A stretch of DNA of 64,000 nucleotides from JAYQKL01 sp049889415 (lineage in GTDB: Bacteria; Pseudomonadota; Alphaproteobacteria; RS24), in assembly GCA_049889415.1 (NCBI GenBank), contig JBMHDL010000006.1, positions 124,001 to 188,000 on the forward strand, written 5' to 3'. Under the pieces are notes generated by a model. The model saw nothing but the letters and a program-made list of their open reading frames with translations. It made no database searches and had not been told where the DNA came from. This document shows positions 26,588 through 34,574 of this stretch, one piece after another; position 1 is the first letter of the stretch; the number at the start of each line of letters is the position of its first letter. A program made the translations under genes and the position numbers.

Positions 26588-28849
26588 ATGGACACCAGCA
26601 AAGATAAGAACATTGCTGATCGCGAAGCCTTAAGGTTCCACTCCCGGGGCCAGCCTGGCAAGCTTGAAATCACGCCGACAAAGCCAATGGCAACGCAGCG
26701 CGATTTATCCCTTGCCTATTCGCCCGGTGTGGCCGTGCCCGTGCAGGCAATCGCGGAAAACCCGGACACATCTTATGATTACACCGCACGAGGCAATATG
26801 GTGGCGGTCATCTCCAACGGCACGGCCATTCTTGGGCTCGGCAATCTGGGGGCACTTGCTTCCAAGCCTGTCATGGAGGGTAAGGCGGTTCTGTTCAAGC
26901 GCTTTGCCGATGTTGACAGCATTGACCTTGAGGTTGACACGGAAGACAGTGACGAATTCGTTAATGCCGTCAAACATCTCGGCCCCTCATTTGGCGGCAT
27001 CAATCTTGAGGACATCAAGGCGCCGGAATGTTTCATCATTGAGCAGCAATTGCGCGAGCACATGGATATTCCGGTGTTTCATGATGACCAGCACGGCACA
27101 GCCATTATCTGTACCGCAGGGCTGATCAACGCGCTGCATCTGACAGGCCGCAGCCTGAAAGACACCAAAATCGTCATGAATGGTGCCGGGGCGGCTGGTA
27201 TTGCCTGTCTGGAACTGATAAAGGCCATGGGGCTGCCGGCTGAAAACGCCATTCTCTGTGATACAAAAGGCGTCATTTATGAAGGCCGCAAAGACGGCAT
27301 GAACCAGTGGAAATCCGCCCATGCCGTGAAAACCGACCTGCGGACATTAGCAGACGCCATGAAAGGGGCGGATGTTTTTCTCGGCCTGTCCGTCAAGGGC
27401 GCCCTGACACCTGAAATGGTTACATCCATGGCCGATCAACCGATAATTTTCGCCATGGCCAATCCGGACCCGGAAATCACCCCGGAAGAAGCGCATGCGT
27501 TGCGCGATGATGCGATTATCGCAACCGGACGCTCGGATTACCCCAATCAGGTCAATAATGTTCTGGGCTTCCCCTATATCTTCCGCGGCGCCCTGGATGT
27601 GCGCGCGACCACCATTAATGAGGACATGAAAATCGCCTGCGCCGAAGCGCTGGCGATGCTGGCACGAGAGGATGTGCCTGATGAGGTGGCCGCCGCCTAT
27701 GGCGGCGAGCGCCCGACTTTCGGCCCGAATTACATTATCCCCGTACCCTTTGATCCGCGTCTGATCCGCGATATCCCGCCGGCCGTCGCTCAGGCAGCGA
27801 TAGATACGGGTGTGGCCGGCAAGCCCATTATTGACATGGACGCTTATAAAAACCGGCTGTCGGCACGCCTCGACCCGACCGCCAGTACCCTGCAGGTGAT
27901 TTTTGACAAGGTACGGCAAAAACCGAAACGCCTGATTTTCGCCGAGGGCGAACAGGACTCCGTCATCCGTGCCGCCATTGCCTATAAGGAGGCCGGCCTA
28001 GGCGAGCCGATCCTAATCGGGCGTGAGGACATTGTGATGCAGAACATGATGCAGGCCGGGCTGGGAGAGCGGGATGACCTGATCATTCACAATACCAGCA
28101 AATCCTCCCGCATAGCCGAATACACCGATTTTCTCTATGAGCGCCTGCAACGCAAAGGCTTTCTGTACCGTGACGTTGAGCGCATGGTCACCAATGACCG
28201 GAATATTTTCGGCTCCTGCATGCTGCAAATGGGCGATGCCGACGGGATGATCACCGGCGTCACGCGTAATTATTCCGTGGCGCTGGAACAGGTCGCCACA
28301 GTCATTGACCCGATGCCCGACCGGCGCATGATCGGCCTGACCATGATGGTCGCACGCGGGCGCACCGTGCTGGTCGCCGATACCAATGTCCATGACATGC
28401 CCGACGGTCCGGAACTGGCCGACATTACGGAGTCTGCAGCGCAGGCGGCCCGGGCACTTGGCTATGAGCCCCGCGTGGCGCTACTAGCCTACTCTACTTA
28501 CGGGCATCCGGAAGGCGACCGGTCGGTTTATGTGCGGGAGGCCGTAAAGCTGCTGCGCGAACGCAATGTTGATTTTGAGTTTGACGGAGAGATGGCAGCC
28601 GATGTCGCCCTCAACAAGGACGCCCGCGAACTGTATCCATTTTGTGGCCTTTCCGACAACGCCAATGTACTGGTCATGCCGGCCATCCACGCCGCCTCAA
28701 TTTCGACCAAAATGCTCAATGAGCTCGGCAATGCCACAATGATCGGCCCAATCCTTGTCGGGCTATCCAAGCCGGTTCAGATTGTCCGTATCGGCGCCAC
28801 CTCGTCTGAACTTTTGAACATGGCCGCCATCGCCGCCTATGAATTCTGA
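26588..28849 (+). CDS. maeB: NADP-dependent malic enzyme with C-terminal phosphotransacetylase-like domain
   Basis: Oxidatively decarboxylates malate to pyruvate, supplying NADPH. 753 residues, the length of the large MaeB class. The malic domain at about 15-430 has AYSPGVAVPV near 44-53, the catalytic-region motif HDDQHGTAI (about 165-173) and a Rossmann stretch VMNGAGAAGIACLELI. Residues 440-753 resemble phosphate acetyltransferase (RLIFAEGEQDSVIRAA) and are usually regulatory rather than catalytic. Divergent from mutS. Confidence 0.96.
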   Translation: MDTSKDKNIADREALRFHSRGQPGKLEITPTKPMATQRDLSLAYSPGVAVPVQAIAENPDTSYDYTARGNMVAVISNGTAILGLGNLGALASKPVMEGKAVLFKRFADVDSIDLEVDTEDSDEFVNAVKHLGPSFGGINLEDIKAPECFIIEQQLREHMDIPVFHDDQHGTAIICTAGLINALHLTGRSLKDTKIVMNGAGAAGIACLELIKAMGLPAENAILCDTKGVIYEGRKDGMNQWKSAHAVKTDLRTLADAMKGADVFLGLSVKGALTPEMVTSMADQPIIFAMANPDPEITPEEAHALRDDAIIATGRSDYPNQVNNVLGFPYIFRGALDVRATTINEDMKIACAEALAMLAREDVPDEVAAAYGGERPTFGPNYIIPVPFDPRLIRDIPPAVAQAAIDTGVAGKPIIDMDAYKNRLSARLDPTASTLQVIFDKVRQKPKRLIFAEGEQDSVIRAAIAYKEAGLGEPILIGREDIVMQNMMQAGLGERDDLIIHNTSKSSRIAEYTDFLYERLQRKGFLYRDVERMVTNDRNIFGSCMLQMGDADGMITGVTRNYSVALEQVATVIDPMPDRRMIGLTMMVARGRTVLVADTNVHDMPDGPELADITESAAQAARALGYEPRVALLAYSTYGHPEGDRSVYVREAVKLLRERNVDFEFDGEMAADVALNKDARELYPFCGLSDNANVLVMPAIHAASISTKMLNELGNATMIGPILVGLSKPVQIVRIGATSSELLNMAAIAAYEF

Positions 28850-28883
28850 CCATGTATTTTGACCATGCATGCTGTCTGCAACC

Positions 28884-29564
28884 CTAGGCCCAGCGATACT
28901 CGCTCATGCCGCCACTAATCGCCGTCTCACCCTCAAAAAAGGTCGGCAGATGGTCAAACATTTCCTGCACAACGACCGGGTCGCCGAAATACAGCTCATC
29001 ATTGACGAACAGTTCGATGGAGGGAAACCGCTCATACACAATCCCAAGATAGTCAGGCGACCCATGGACAAGCGGCCTGAATACGGCGTTGCGGATATAG
29101 GAAACCCGTTCAGGGTGCAAGCCGAATGATATGGTCGAGTGAACCGCCCATTCACGATAAAAATCGTCAAGCGTGACATTTTTGGGTTTGTCGTTGATGC
29201 AAAACTGGGTTACGCCCGGGACCTTTTCACCGTCTGCCACCTGATGCGGGCAGGCGGCGATTGTCGACTCACTGACGAGATAACCCCAGCACGTCCCGGC
29301 CAGGGAAGATAGGCGCGCCTCAATATCCATCCTCAAATCAACGGATGGCAGCCAAAACTCCACAACAGCGGAGATTTTTGAAAAGTCACCAATCAGCCGT
29401 GCTGGGTTTTCCGTTTGTTGAATTGCGGTCATGTCCGACAGGAGCAGGGTGATATTCTCCCCGCCCGCCCGTCTGATTTCCGGAATGAGTTGACTGTCAA
29501 AACGGTCGTAAAGGCCGCCTGTCTGATCTTGTGTGTCGATCAGCACATATATGAGTTTTTCCAC
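28884..29564 (-). CDS. EthD-domain-like protein of unknown function
   Basis: About 226 residues from a GTG at 29562-29564 with AAGGGG seven bases upstream; ATGs at 29589-29591 and 29637-29639 are alternatives without a clear ribosome-binding site. The sequence looks like two ferredoxin-like (EthD / dimeric alpha-beta barrel) halves: VEKLIYVLIDTQ starts the first, and VTQFCIND with DFYREWAVHS the second. EthD-like modules occur in small oxygenases and accessory proteins of unknown role. No catalytic residues can be named. It converges with maeB and lies upstream of nothing obvious. Confidence 0.75.
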   Translation of the reverse strand: MEKLIYVLIDTQDQTGGLYDRFDSQLIPEIRRAGGENITLLLSDMTAIQQTENPARLIGDFSKISAVVEFWLPSVDLRMDIEARLSSLAGTCWGYLVSESTIAACPHQVADGEKVPGVTQFCINDKPKNVTLDDFYREWAVHSTISFGLHPERVSYIRNAVFRPLVHGSPDYLGIVYERFPSIELFVNDELYFGDPVVVQEMFDHLPTFFEGETAISGGMSEYRWA

Positions 29565-29648
29565 TGTCGTGCCCCTTTTTACATGTCGCATGGTCAAAAC
29601 CAGAGACAGACAGGTTAATCCATATGCGCTGAAACACAAGCCATCAGA

Positions 29649-31187
29649 TCAGCTGGCTCCCGCAATCGGCATACCCCGCCACAAAAAGGCGGAAGCAACA
29701 TGCGGCTTGCCCGGCACCTCCGCCCCGTCCAAATCCGCTAGAGTGCGGGCCACGCGCAAAATGCGGTTGAACCCGCGCGCGCTCAGCCCCTTTTTCTCGG
29801 AGGCCGCCTCAAGGAGGCGGCGGCCCTCGCGGTCGGGGCGGGCCAATTCATGGAGAAGGTCGCCGTCAAGCCGCGCATTCAGGTGGCCATTATTACGCGC
29901 AAGCTGGATTTGCCGCACCCCCTTGACGCGATCGGCAATCTCCAAGCTGGTCTCGCCCGCTTGCGGAGAAATCATATCCTTCAACAGCACCGCCGGCAGG
30001 GCCACGCGAATGTCAAAGCGGTCGAGCAGGGGCCCGGAGATTTTACCTAGATAATCCTGAATGCAGTGGGGAATGCGGTTGCAGGCCAACTCCGGATCAG
30101 CCGCGTGTCCGCAGCGGCACGGATTCATGGCGGCGATGAGCTGGAATTTAGCCGGATAGGTGACATGGGCTGCGGCCCTGGCGACCTCCACCTGTCCGGT
30201 CTCAATCGGCTGGCGCAGAGCATCCAGGGTCTGGCGTGAAAACTCCGGCAACTCATCCAGAAACAACACACCATTATGGGCAAGTGAAATCTCCCCGGGC
30301 TGCGCCTGACGGCCGCCGCCGATCAACGCGGGCATGCTGGCGGAATGATGCGGTGCGCGGAACGGACGCCTGGTCGCCATAACGGATCCCGTCGCCGCAT
30401 CCGCATGCAGAACCCGCCCCGACAAGCTCTCAATCATGCTTGTTTCCAGGCGTTCCTGAGGCTCCATTGGCGGTAAAATGCCGGGTAAGCGTGCCGCCAG
30501 CATCGACTTGCCGGCTCCCGGCGGGCCGGACATCAAAAGATTATGACCGCCGGCCGCGGCCACTTCCAGGGCGAGGCGCGCCTCCTCCTGACCTTTGATG
30601 TCACTCATATCGGGGCCGGGTGGGGCTTTTTCAGTCACCTCCGGCTCCGGAACCGGCAAAAGCTGCACTCCTTTGAGGTGATTGACAATCTGCAAAAGGT
30701 TGTCTGCGGCGATGATCCCCTGATGCTCAGGCCGGCCCAGACCCGACCAGCTGGCCTCGGAGCCGCACGCAGCGGGACAGATCAACCCACAATCCCAAGA
30801 CAAGGCCGCAACCGCCGCCGGAAGGACGCCGGGGACCGGCTCAAGCCTGCCATCCAGGGACAGCTCGCCCATGGCCACCCAATCAGCGACCGTCTCCGGC
30901 GCAATGGCTCCCATCGCCGCCATCAGGCCAAGTGCGACGGGCAGGTCGTAATGGCTCCCCTCTTTTGGCAGGTCGGCAGGGGCGAGATTGACGGTAATCC
31001 GCTCCGTCGGCAGACCTAGGCCAATGGCCGCCAAAGCGCTGCGGACACGCTCGCGGCTTTCCGCAACCGCCTTGTCAGGCAGACCGACCATGTTGAAAAC
31101 CAGTTTTCCGGGGGACAGATGAACTTGCACATCAACCCGAACGGCGTCAATTCCGTTAAATGCCAGTGTTGTAATTCGTGCGATCAT
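29649..31187 (-). CDS. comM: ComM/YifB-family Mg-chelatase-like AAA+ ATPase
   Basis: 512 residues from the ATG at 31185-31187 (MIARITTLAFNGI), where family conservation begins; the longer frame to 31280 has no similarity to it. An N-terminal ChlI-like (Lon-protease-fold) domain is followed by the AAA+ core with Walker A SGPPGAGKS (about 220-228), Walker B GVLFLDELPEF and a Cys pair in NPCRCGH. ComM is a branch-migration helicase that helps integrate DNA during natural transformation. Whether this organism is transformable is unknown. Confidence 0.95.
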   Translation of the reverse strand: MIARITTLAFNGIDAVRVDVQVHLSPGKLVFNMVGLPDKAVAESRERVRSALAAIGLGLPTERITVNLAPADLPKEGSHYDLPVALGLMAAMGAIAPETVADWVAMGELSLDGRLEPVPGVLPAAVAALSWDCGLICPAACGSEASWSGLGRPEHQGIIAADNLLQIVNHLKGVQLLPVPEPEVTEKAPPGPDMSDIKGQEEARLALEVAAAGGHNLLMSGPPGAGKSMLAARLPGILPPMEPQERLETSMIESLSGRVLHADAATGSVMATRRPFRAPHHSASMPALIGGGRQAQPGEISLAHNGVLFLDELPEFSRQTLDALRQPIETGQVEVARAAAHVTYPAKFQLIAAMNPCRCGHAADPELACNRIPHCIQDYLGKISGPLLDRFDIRVALPAVLLKDMISPQAGETSLEIADRVKGVRQIQLARNNGHLNARLDGDLLHELARPDREGRRLLEAASEKKGLSARGFNRILRVARTLADLDGAEVPGKPHVASAFLWRGMPIAGAS

Positions 31188-31327
31188 TTTTTTTCTTTTT
31201 CTGCACTTTTTTAATATCCAACACCAATTCCAGAATAAATCAATGCTTGTTTTATCGCGGAACGCAGATAAGCTGTCCATGCTGAGTAGTCAAGATTATG
31301 TCATGTCAAGATTTTCATGTTGAGTTC

Positions 31328-31606
31328 ATGTTCCAGCGCAAACGCATAGAAGTCAAAGTCGGGGATGTTTTTGTCGAGCGGGTCAGGCAAACACGTCGGA
31401 TCTCCCGCCTATTGGGGCTGCACCGGAAATCCGGAAACCTGATCACCGGCAATTCCTGGCTGGTAACCCAACTTACACATATGGATGGTCTGCCGCATGC
31501 GCAGCTGCAATTGAGCCAACATGTTGACGGGGCCACAGTGACCCGCCTGATCGCCCTCGGCACTTTGGAGGCCGAAGAAAATTATCAGCGCATCGCCCCG
31601 GCTTAA
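31328..31606 (+). CDS. Small hypothetical protein
   Basis: About 92 residues from an ATG at 31328-31330 (MFQRKRIEVKVGDVFVE). It is the only plus-strand gene between comM and gshB, divergent from comM and overlapping the gshB 3' end by four bases. The pattern VGDVFVER ... WLVTQL ... GLPHAQLQL looks like a compact beta-rich protein and reads as real coding sequence rather than noise. There is no strong ribosome-binding site. An ATG ten codons upstream (31298) is possible. No function assigned. Confidence 0.55.
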   Translation: MFQRKRIEVKVGDVFVERVRQTRRISRLLGLHRKSGNLITGNSWLVTQLTHMDGLPHAQLQLSQHVDGATVTRLIALGTLEAEENYQRIAPA

Positions 31607-32556
31607 GCCAGCCGGGCCTCAATGGCATCCCAGACCAGCGCCGCAATATCCGGGCCACCGAAAGCTTTGATCTCACGGATGCAGGTCGGTGAGGTGACAT
31701 TAATTTCGGTCAGCAATCCGCCTATCACATCTATGCCGGCAAAGATTATGCCGGCATCACGAAGGGCCGGCCCAATAGCCGCCGCAATTTCCAAATCACG
31801 TTCGGACAGATCGTCGGCGACCGGTTGCCCGCCAACATGCAGGTTAGAGCGCGCATCCCCTTCCAGCGGCACGCGGTTGAGCGCACCGACAGCTACGCCT
31901 TCAACCAAAATCACCCGCTTGTCACCATTGCGGATATCCGGCAAATACTGTTGCGCGATAATCGGCTCGCGCGAGTCCGCTAAAAACATGTCAATCATGG
32001 CGCCGAAATTTTCATCCCCACGGGGAACCCGGAACACGCCCGCGCCGCCATTCCCATAAATCGGTTTGAGAATAATGTCCTCATATTGCGCGCGAAAGGC
32101 CGCCAAGCGCGTGCGGTCTCGTGTCATCAGGGTCGGGGGCTGCAAGCCGGCAAACAGGGTCGGGAACAGTTTTTCCGGCGCATTGCGGACACTGGCCGGA
32201 TGATTGACAACCAGACAATCCGAAACAATCTTCTCCAGAAAATGCGTAGCGGTGATATAGGCCATGTCAAAAGGCGGGTCCTGGCGCATCAACACCACAT
32301 CCATGGTGCGCAGGTCCGTGTCAACCGGCGCGCCCAGATCATGAAAATCCTCCAGCACATCCCGTACGGCAAGGGGGCGCAGGGGGGCGATCACCTCATC
32401 CGGGGCCATAAGCGACAGCTCTTCGGGCTGATAATAAAATAATTCATATCCGCGCCTCTGGGCCTCCAGGGCCAGCCCGAATGTGGTGTCTCCCGCGACA
32501 TCAATGTCGGCTATGGGATCCATTTGTATCGCAACTTTTCCCGACATCCACTTCAA
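31603..32556 (-). CDS. gshB: Glutathione synthetase
   Basis: ATP-grasp enzyme joining gamma-glutamylcysteine and glycine. 317 residues. N-terminal MDPIADIDVAGDTTFGLALE, the ATP-grasp lysine region ILKPIYGNGGAGVFRV, and the C-terminal GLLTEINVTSPTCIREI (metal and substrate binding) are typical. It overlaps the BON-domain gene upstream by four bases (ATGA type), forming the run rsmI-yraN-BON-gshB. Confidence 0.96.
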   Translation of the reverse strand: MKWMSGKVAIQMDPIADIDVAGDTTFGLALEAQRRGYELFYYQPEELSLMAPDEVIAPLRPLAVRDVLEDFHDLGAPVDTDLRTMDVVLMRQDPPFDMAYITATHFLEKIVSDCLVVNHPASVRNAPEKLFPTLFAGLQPPTLMTRDRTRLAAFRAQYEDIILKPIYGNGGAGVFRVPRGDENFGAMIDMFLADSREPIIAQQYLPDIRNGDKRVILVEGVAVGALNRVPLEGDARSNLHVGGQPVADDLSERDLEIAAAIGPALRDAGIIFAGIDVIGGLLTEINVTSPTCIREIKAFGGPDIAALVWDAIEARLA

Positions 32557-33242
32557 TCCTTTTGTTCCAATTCCTGCTCAACCTCAAAGGCCAAAGTCAT
32601 TTCATGCACGGTTTCGAAAACCAGTTCAACCCTGCGGACATTATTAAGGTCCCTGGCATGGTTGACGACCCGCTCCGCCTCTTCACGGCGAGGCGCAATG
32701 CCCTGAATATACACCACCCCACGATGGACGGAAATGTTGAAGTTCACGGCCGAAACATCACCGTCAAGCACGACGAGGCCTTTCAGCTTAGTCGCAATCC
32801 AAAGGTCATTGAGCGCCTGTCCGCGGCTGCGCGGCACACCGGTCACAAGAAAATCAAACACGCGTCGGACATGTTTGTGGTCCGCGCTGATTGCCGCGAT
32901 TTTTGCTTTCGTGGCAGGGTCCGGAACCGTTCCGGTCAACATGATGCGCCCAGCAAGTGAGTGGACCGAGACATTCAGCAACAAACCCTCCTCCATCTCC
33001 AGCAAAGCGCTGTTGACAGCCAGGATGATTTCAGCGTCATCAATACTTTTGGACATGCCCGGCGCACTCAGGGCCGCCAGGCCCGTTTTCGATACCGTTC
33101 CAGTCACCATGCCCGGAACCGAACAGCCGGCCGTGAAACAGGCCATGAAACAGGCCATGAAACAGGCCATGACAGCCGTTGCCGGGCCCCGGTTCAAACC
33201 ATCGCGCAGGCCATGCGACTTATGTGACAGATACCCCGTCAT
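32553..33242 (-). CDS. BON-domain outer-membrane lipoprotein
   Basis: About 229 residues. The N-terminus carries a lipoprotein signal whose hydrophobic core is a tandem MACF repeat ending in the lipobox FTAGC. Two BON domains follow (IDDAEIILAVNSALLEME... and LNDLWIATKLKGLVVLDG...), each with the G-x-V strand pattern (IMLTGTVPD; VYIQGIAPR). BON proteins such as DolP/OsmY bind phospholipid and help envelope integrity. The start is uncertain: the ATG at 33240-33242 is chosen, and a TTG at 33266 would overlap yraN. Conserved between yraN and gshB. Confidence 0.85.
   Translation of the reverse strand: MTGYLSHKSHGLRDGLNRGPATAVMACFMACFMACFTAGCSVPGMVTGTVSKTGLAALSAPGMSKSIDDAEIILAVNSALLEMEEGLLLNVSVHSLAGRIMLTGTVPDPATKAKIAAISADHKHVRRVFDFLVTGVPRSRGQALNDLWIATKLKGLVVLDGDVSAVNFNISVHRGVVYIQGIAPRREEAERVVNHARDLNNVRRVELVFETVHEMTLAFEVEQELEQKD
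33133..33171. repeat. 12-base tandem repeat coding a lipoprotein signal peptide
   Basis: GTGAAACAGGCC (33133-33144), then ATGAAACAGGCC at 33145-33156 and 33157-33168, then ATGACAGCC. Read on the minus strand this gives repeated Met-Ala-Cys-Phe in the hydrophobic core just before the lipobox. Copy-number change by slippage would lengthen or shorten the signal peptide by four residues without a frameshift. Confidence 0.85.
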
Positions 33243-33246
33243 GACA

Positions 33247-33612
33247 TCACGACCAGGCGCCTTCAAAATGTCGCGGCACCGCCCAAGGCGTTACGCAAAC
33301 CGCGTCAAACCGCCATGAACAGCCCGGTAACTTTGCAAAACGGGTCATATATACCTCAGCCGCCGCTTCTATGCGCTGCCATTGTGCCCTTGTCAGGGCA
33401 TCAAGGGCGGATTGAATGGTGGCGCGGTATTTGACCTCAACAAAAATCACCAAGTCCCCCTTGCGGGCAATCACATCAACCTCACCCTGGTGGCACGACC
33501 AGCGGCGCTCAAGGATACGCCAACCCTTGATCCGTAACAGCCATGCGGCCAAACTTTCCGCCGCCAGTCCGCGCACATAAGTGTCAGCCTGCTTTTTATG
33601 CAGCGCCGCCAT
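33247..33612 (-). CDS. yraN: YraN family protein (UPF0102), predicted endonuclease fold
   Basis: 121 residues from the ATG at 33610-33612. The Holliday-resolvase-like core is visible: RGLAAESLAAWLL, GEVDVIARKGDLVIFVEVKYR (catalytic-type Asp, Glu and Lys; a 21-residue span, key residues Asp, Glu-Val-Lys) and RIEAAAEVYM. The biological role is unresolved. It overlaps rsmI by 17 bases, the conserved rsmI-yraN pair. Confidence 0.92.
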   Translation of the reverse strand: MAALHKKQADTYVRGLAAESLAAWLLRIKGWRILERRWSCHQGEVDVIARKGDLVIFVEVKYRATIQSALDALTRAQWQRIEAAAEVYMTRFAKLPGCSWRFDAVCVTPWAVPRHFEGAWS

Positions 33613-34480
33613 CGTGCCCCCCGCCAAGTTTCTCCTGCAGATCAAGGGCCAGCCGGTAAACATCCCGCCGCCGCCATCCGGACGCCGCCGCAACCGATGC
33701 CGCCGCTTCACGTGTCCCTGCATGTGCAAGCTGCAGGGACAGGGCCTGCATCACGGCGTCTTTGTCCCAAAGCAGCTCCTCAGCGGCACGGCCGCGAACC
33801 AAAACCACCAGCTCACCTTTGGGCGGTCCCTCCCGCGCATAATCGGCAATGAGCCGGGAAACAGGGCCGCGTCGAACTTCCTCAAATTTTTTGGTCAATT
33901 CACGGCAAATCGCGACGTCACGATCCCCCAACACGGTCTCTATGTCGGCGAGCAGGGCCGGAAGCCTGCGAGCACTTTCAAACAAAACCAGCGTCGCGGC
34001 AAAATCGGCGAGGCCGGTCAGACTCGTCTGTCGCGCCTTGCTTTTGGGCGGCAGAAAGCCGACGAACAAAAACCTGTCCGAAGGCATACCGGCAATGCTC
34101 AGGGCGGCGATCGGACTGCTTGGCCCGGGCACGGAAACAACCTCATGCCCCGCCGCCTGAACCGCTGTAACGAGCTGATAGCCCGGATCCGAAATCAACG
34201 GTGTGCCGGCGTCACTGACCAGCGCCACCACCTGCCCTTCAGACAGACGTGCCAGTATTTTCGGACGGATTTTTTCACCATTATGCTCATGATAGGCCTG
34301 GAGCGGCGTCTTCAGGCCATGCAGGGCAAACAGCTTGCCTGTGATGCGGGTATCCTCACACAGCACAATATCGGCGGCGGCCAAAACGTCCAGCGCCCGT
34401 AAAGTGATGTCCCGGGCGTTTCCAATCGGCGTCGCCACAACATAAAGCCCGCTCGTAAATGTGCTGTTGCGCGTCTGCAT
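33596..34480 (-). CDS. rsmI: 16S rRNA (cytidine(1402)-2'-O)-methyltransferase
   Basis: SAM-dependent tetrapyrrole-methylase-fold enzyme that 2'-O-methylates C1402 in the ribosomal decoding centre. 294 residues. Signature blocks: LYVVATPIGNARDITLRAL, CEDTRITGKL, VSDAGTPLISDPGYQLV and VPGPSSPIAALSIAGMP. Divergent from the LpoA-like lipoprotein gene, a common alphaproteobacterial pair. Confidence 0.97.
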   Translation of the reverse strand: MQTRNSTFTSGLYVVATPIGNARDITLRALDVLAAADIVLCEDTRITGKLFALHGLKTPLQAYHEHNGEKIRPKILARLSEGQVVALVSDAGTPLISDPGYQLVTAVQAAGHEVVSVPGPSSPIAALSIAGMPSDRFLFVGFLPPKSKARQTSLTGLADFAATLVLFESARRLPALLADIETVLGDRDVAICRELTKKFEEVRRGPVSRLIADYAREGPPKGELVVLVRGRAAEELLWDKDAVMQALSLQLAHAGTREAAASVAAASGWRRRDVYRLALDLQEKLGGGHDGGAA

Positions 34481-34574
34481 GGCTTCAGCAAAAAACAGTT
34501 TGATGCAAATGGCAACCTTTCACCGGGCCATGTTTGGTCTTTTTCCCGACACATTTTCTTGCCAGTATAGTGAT

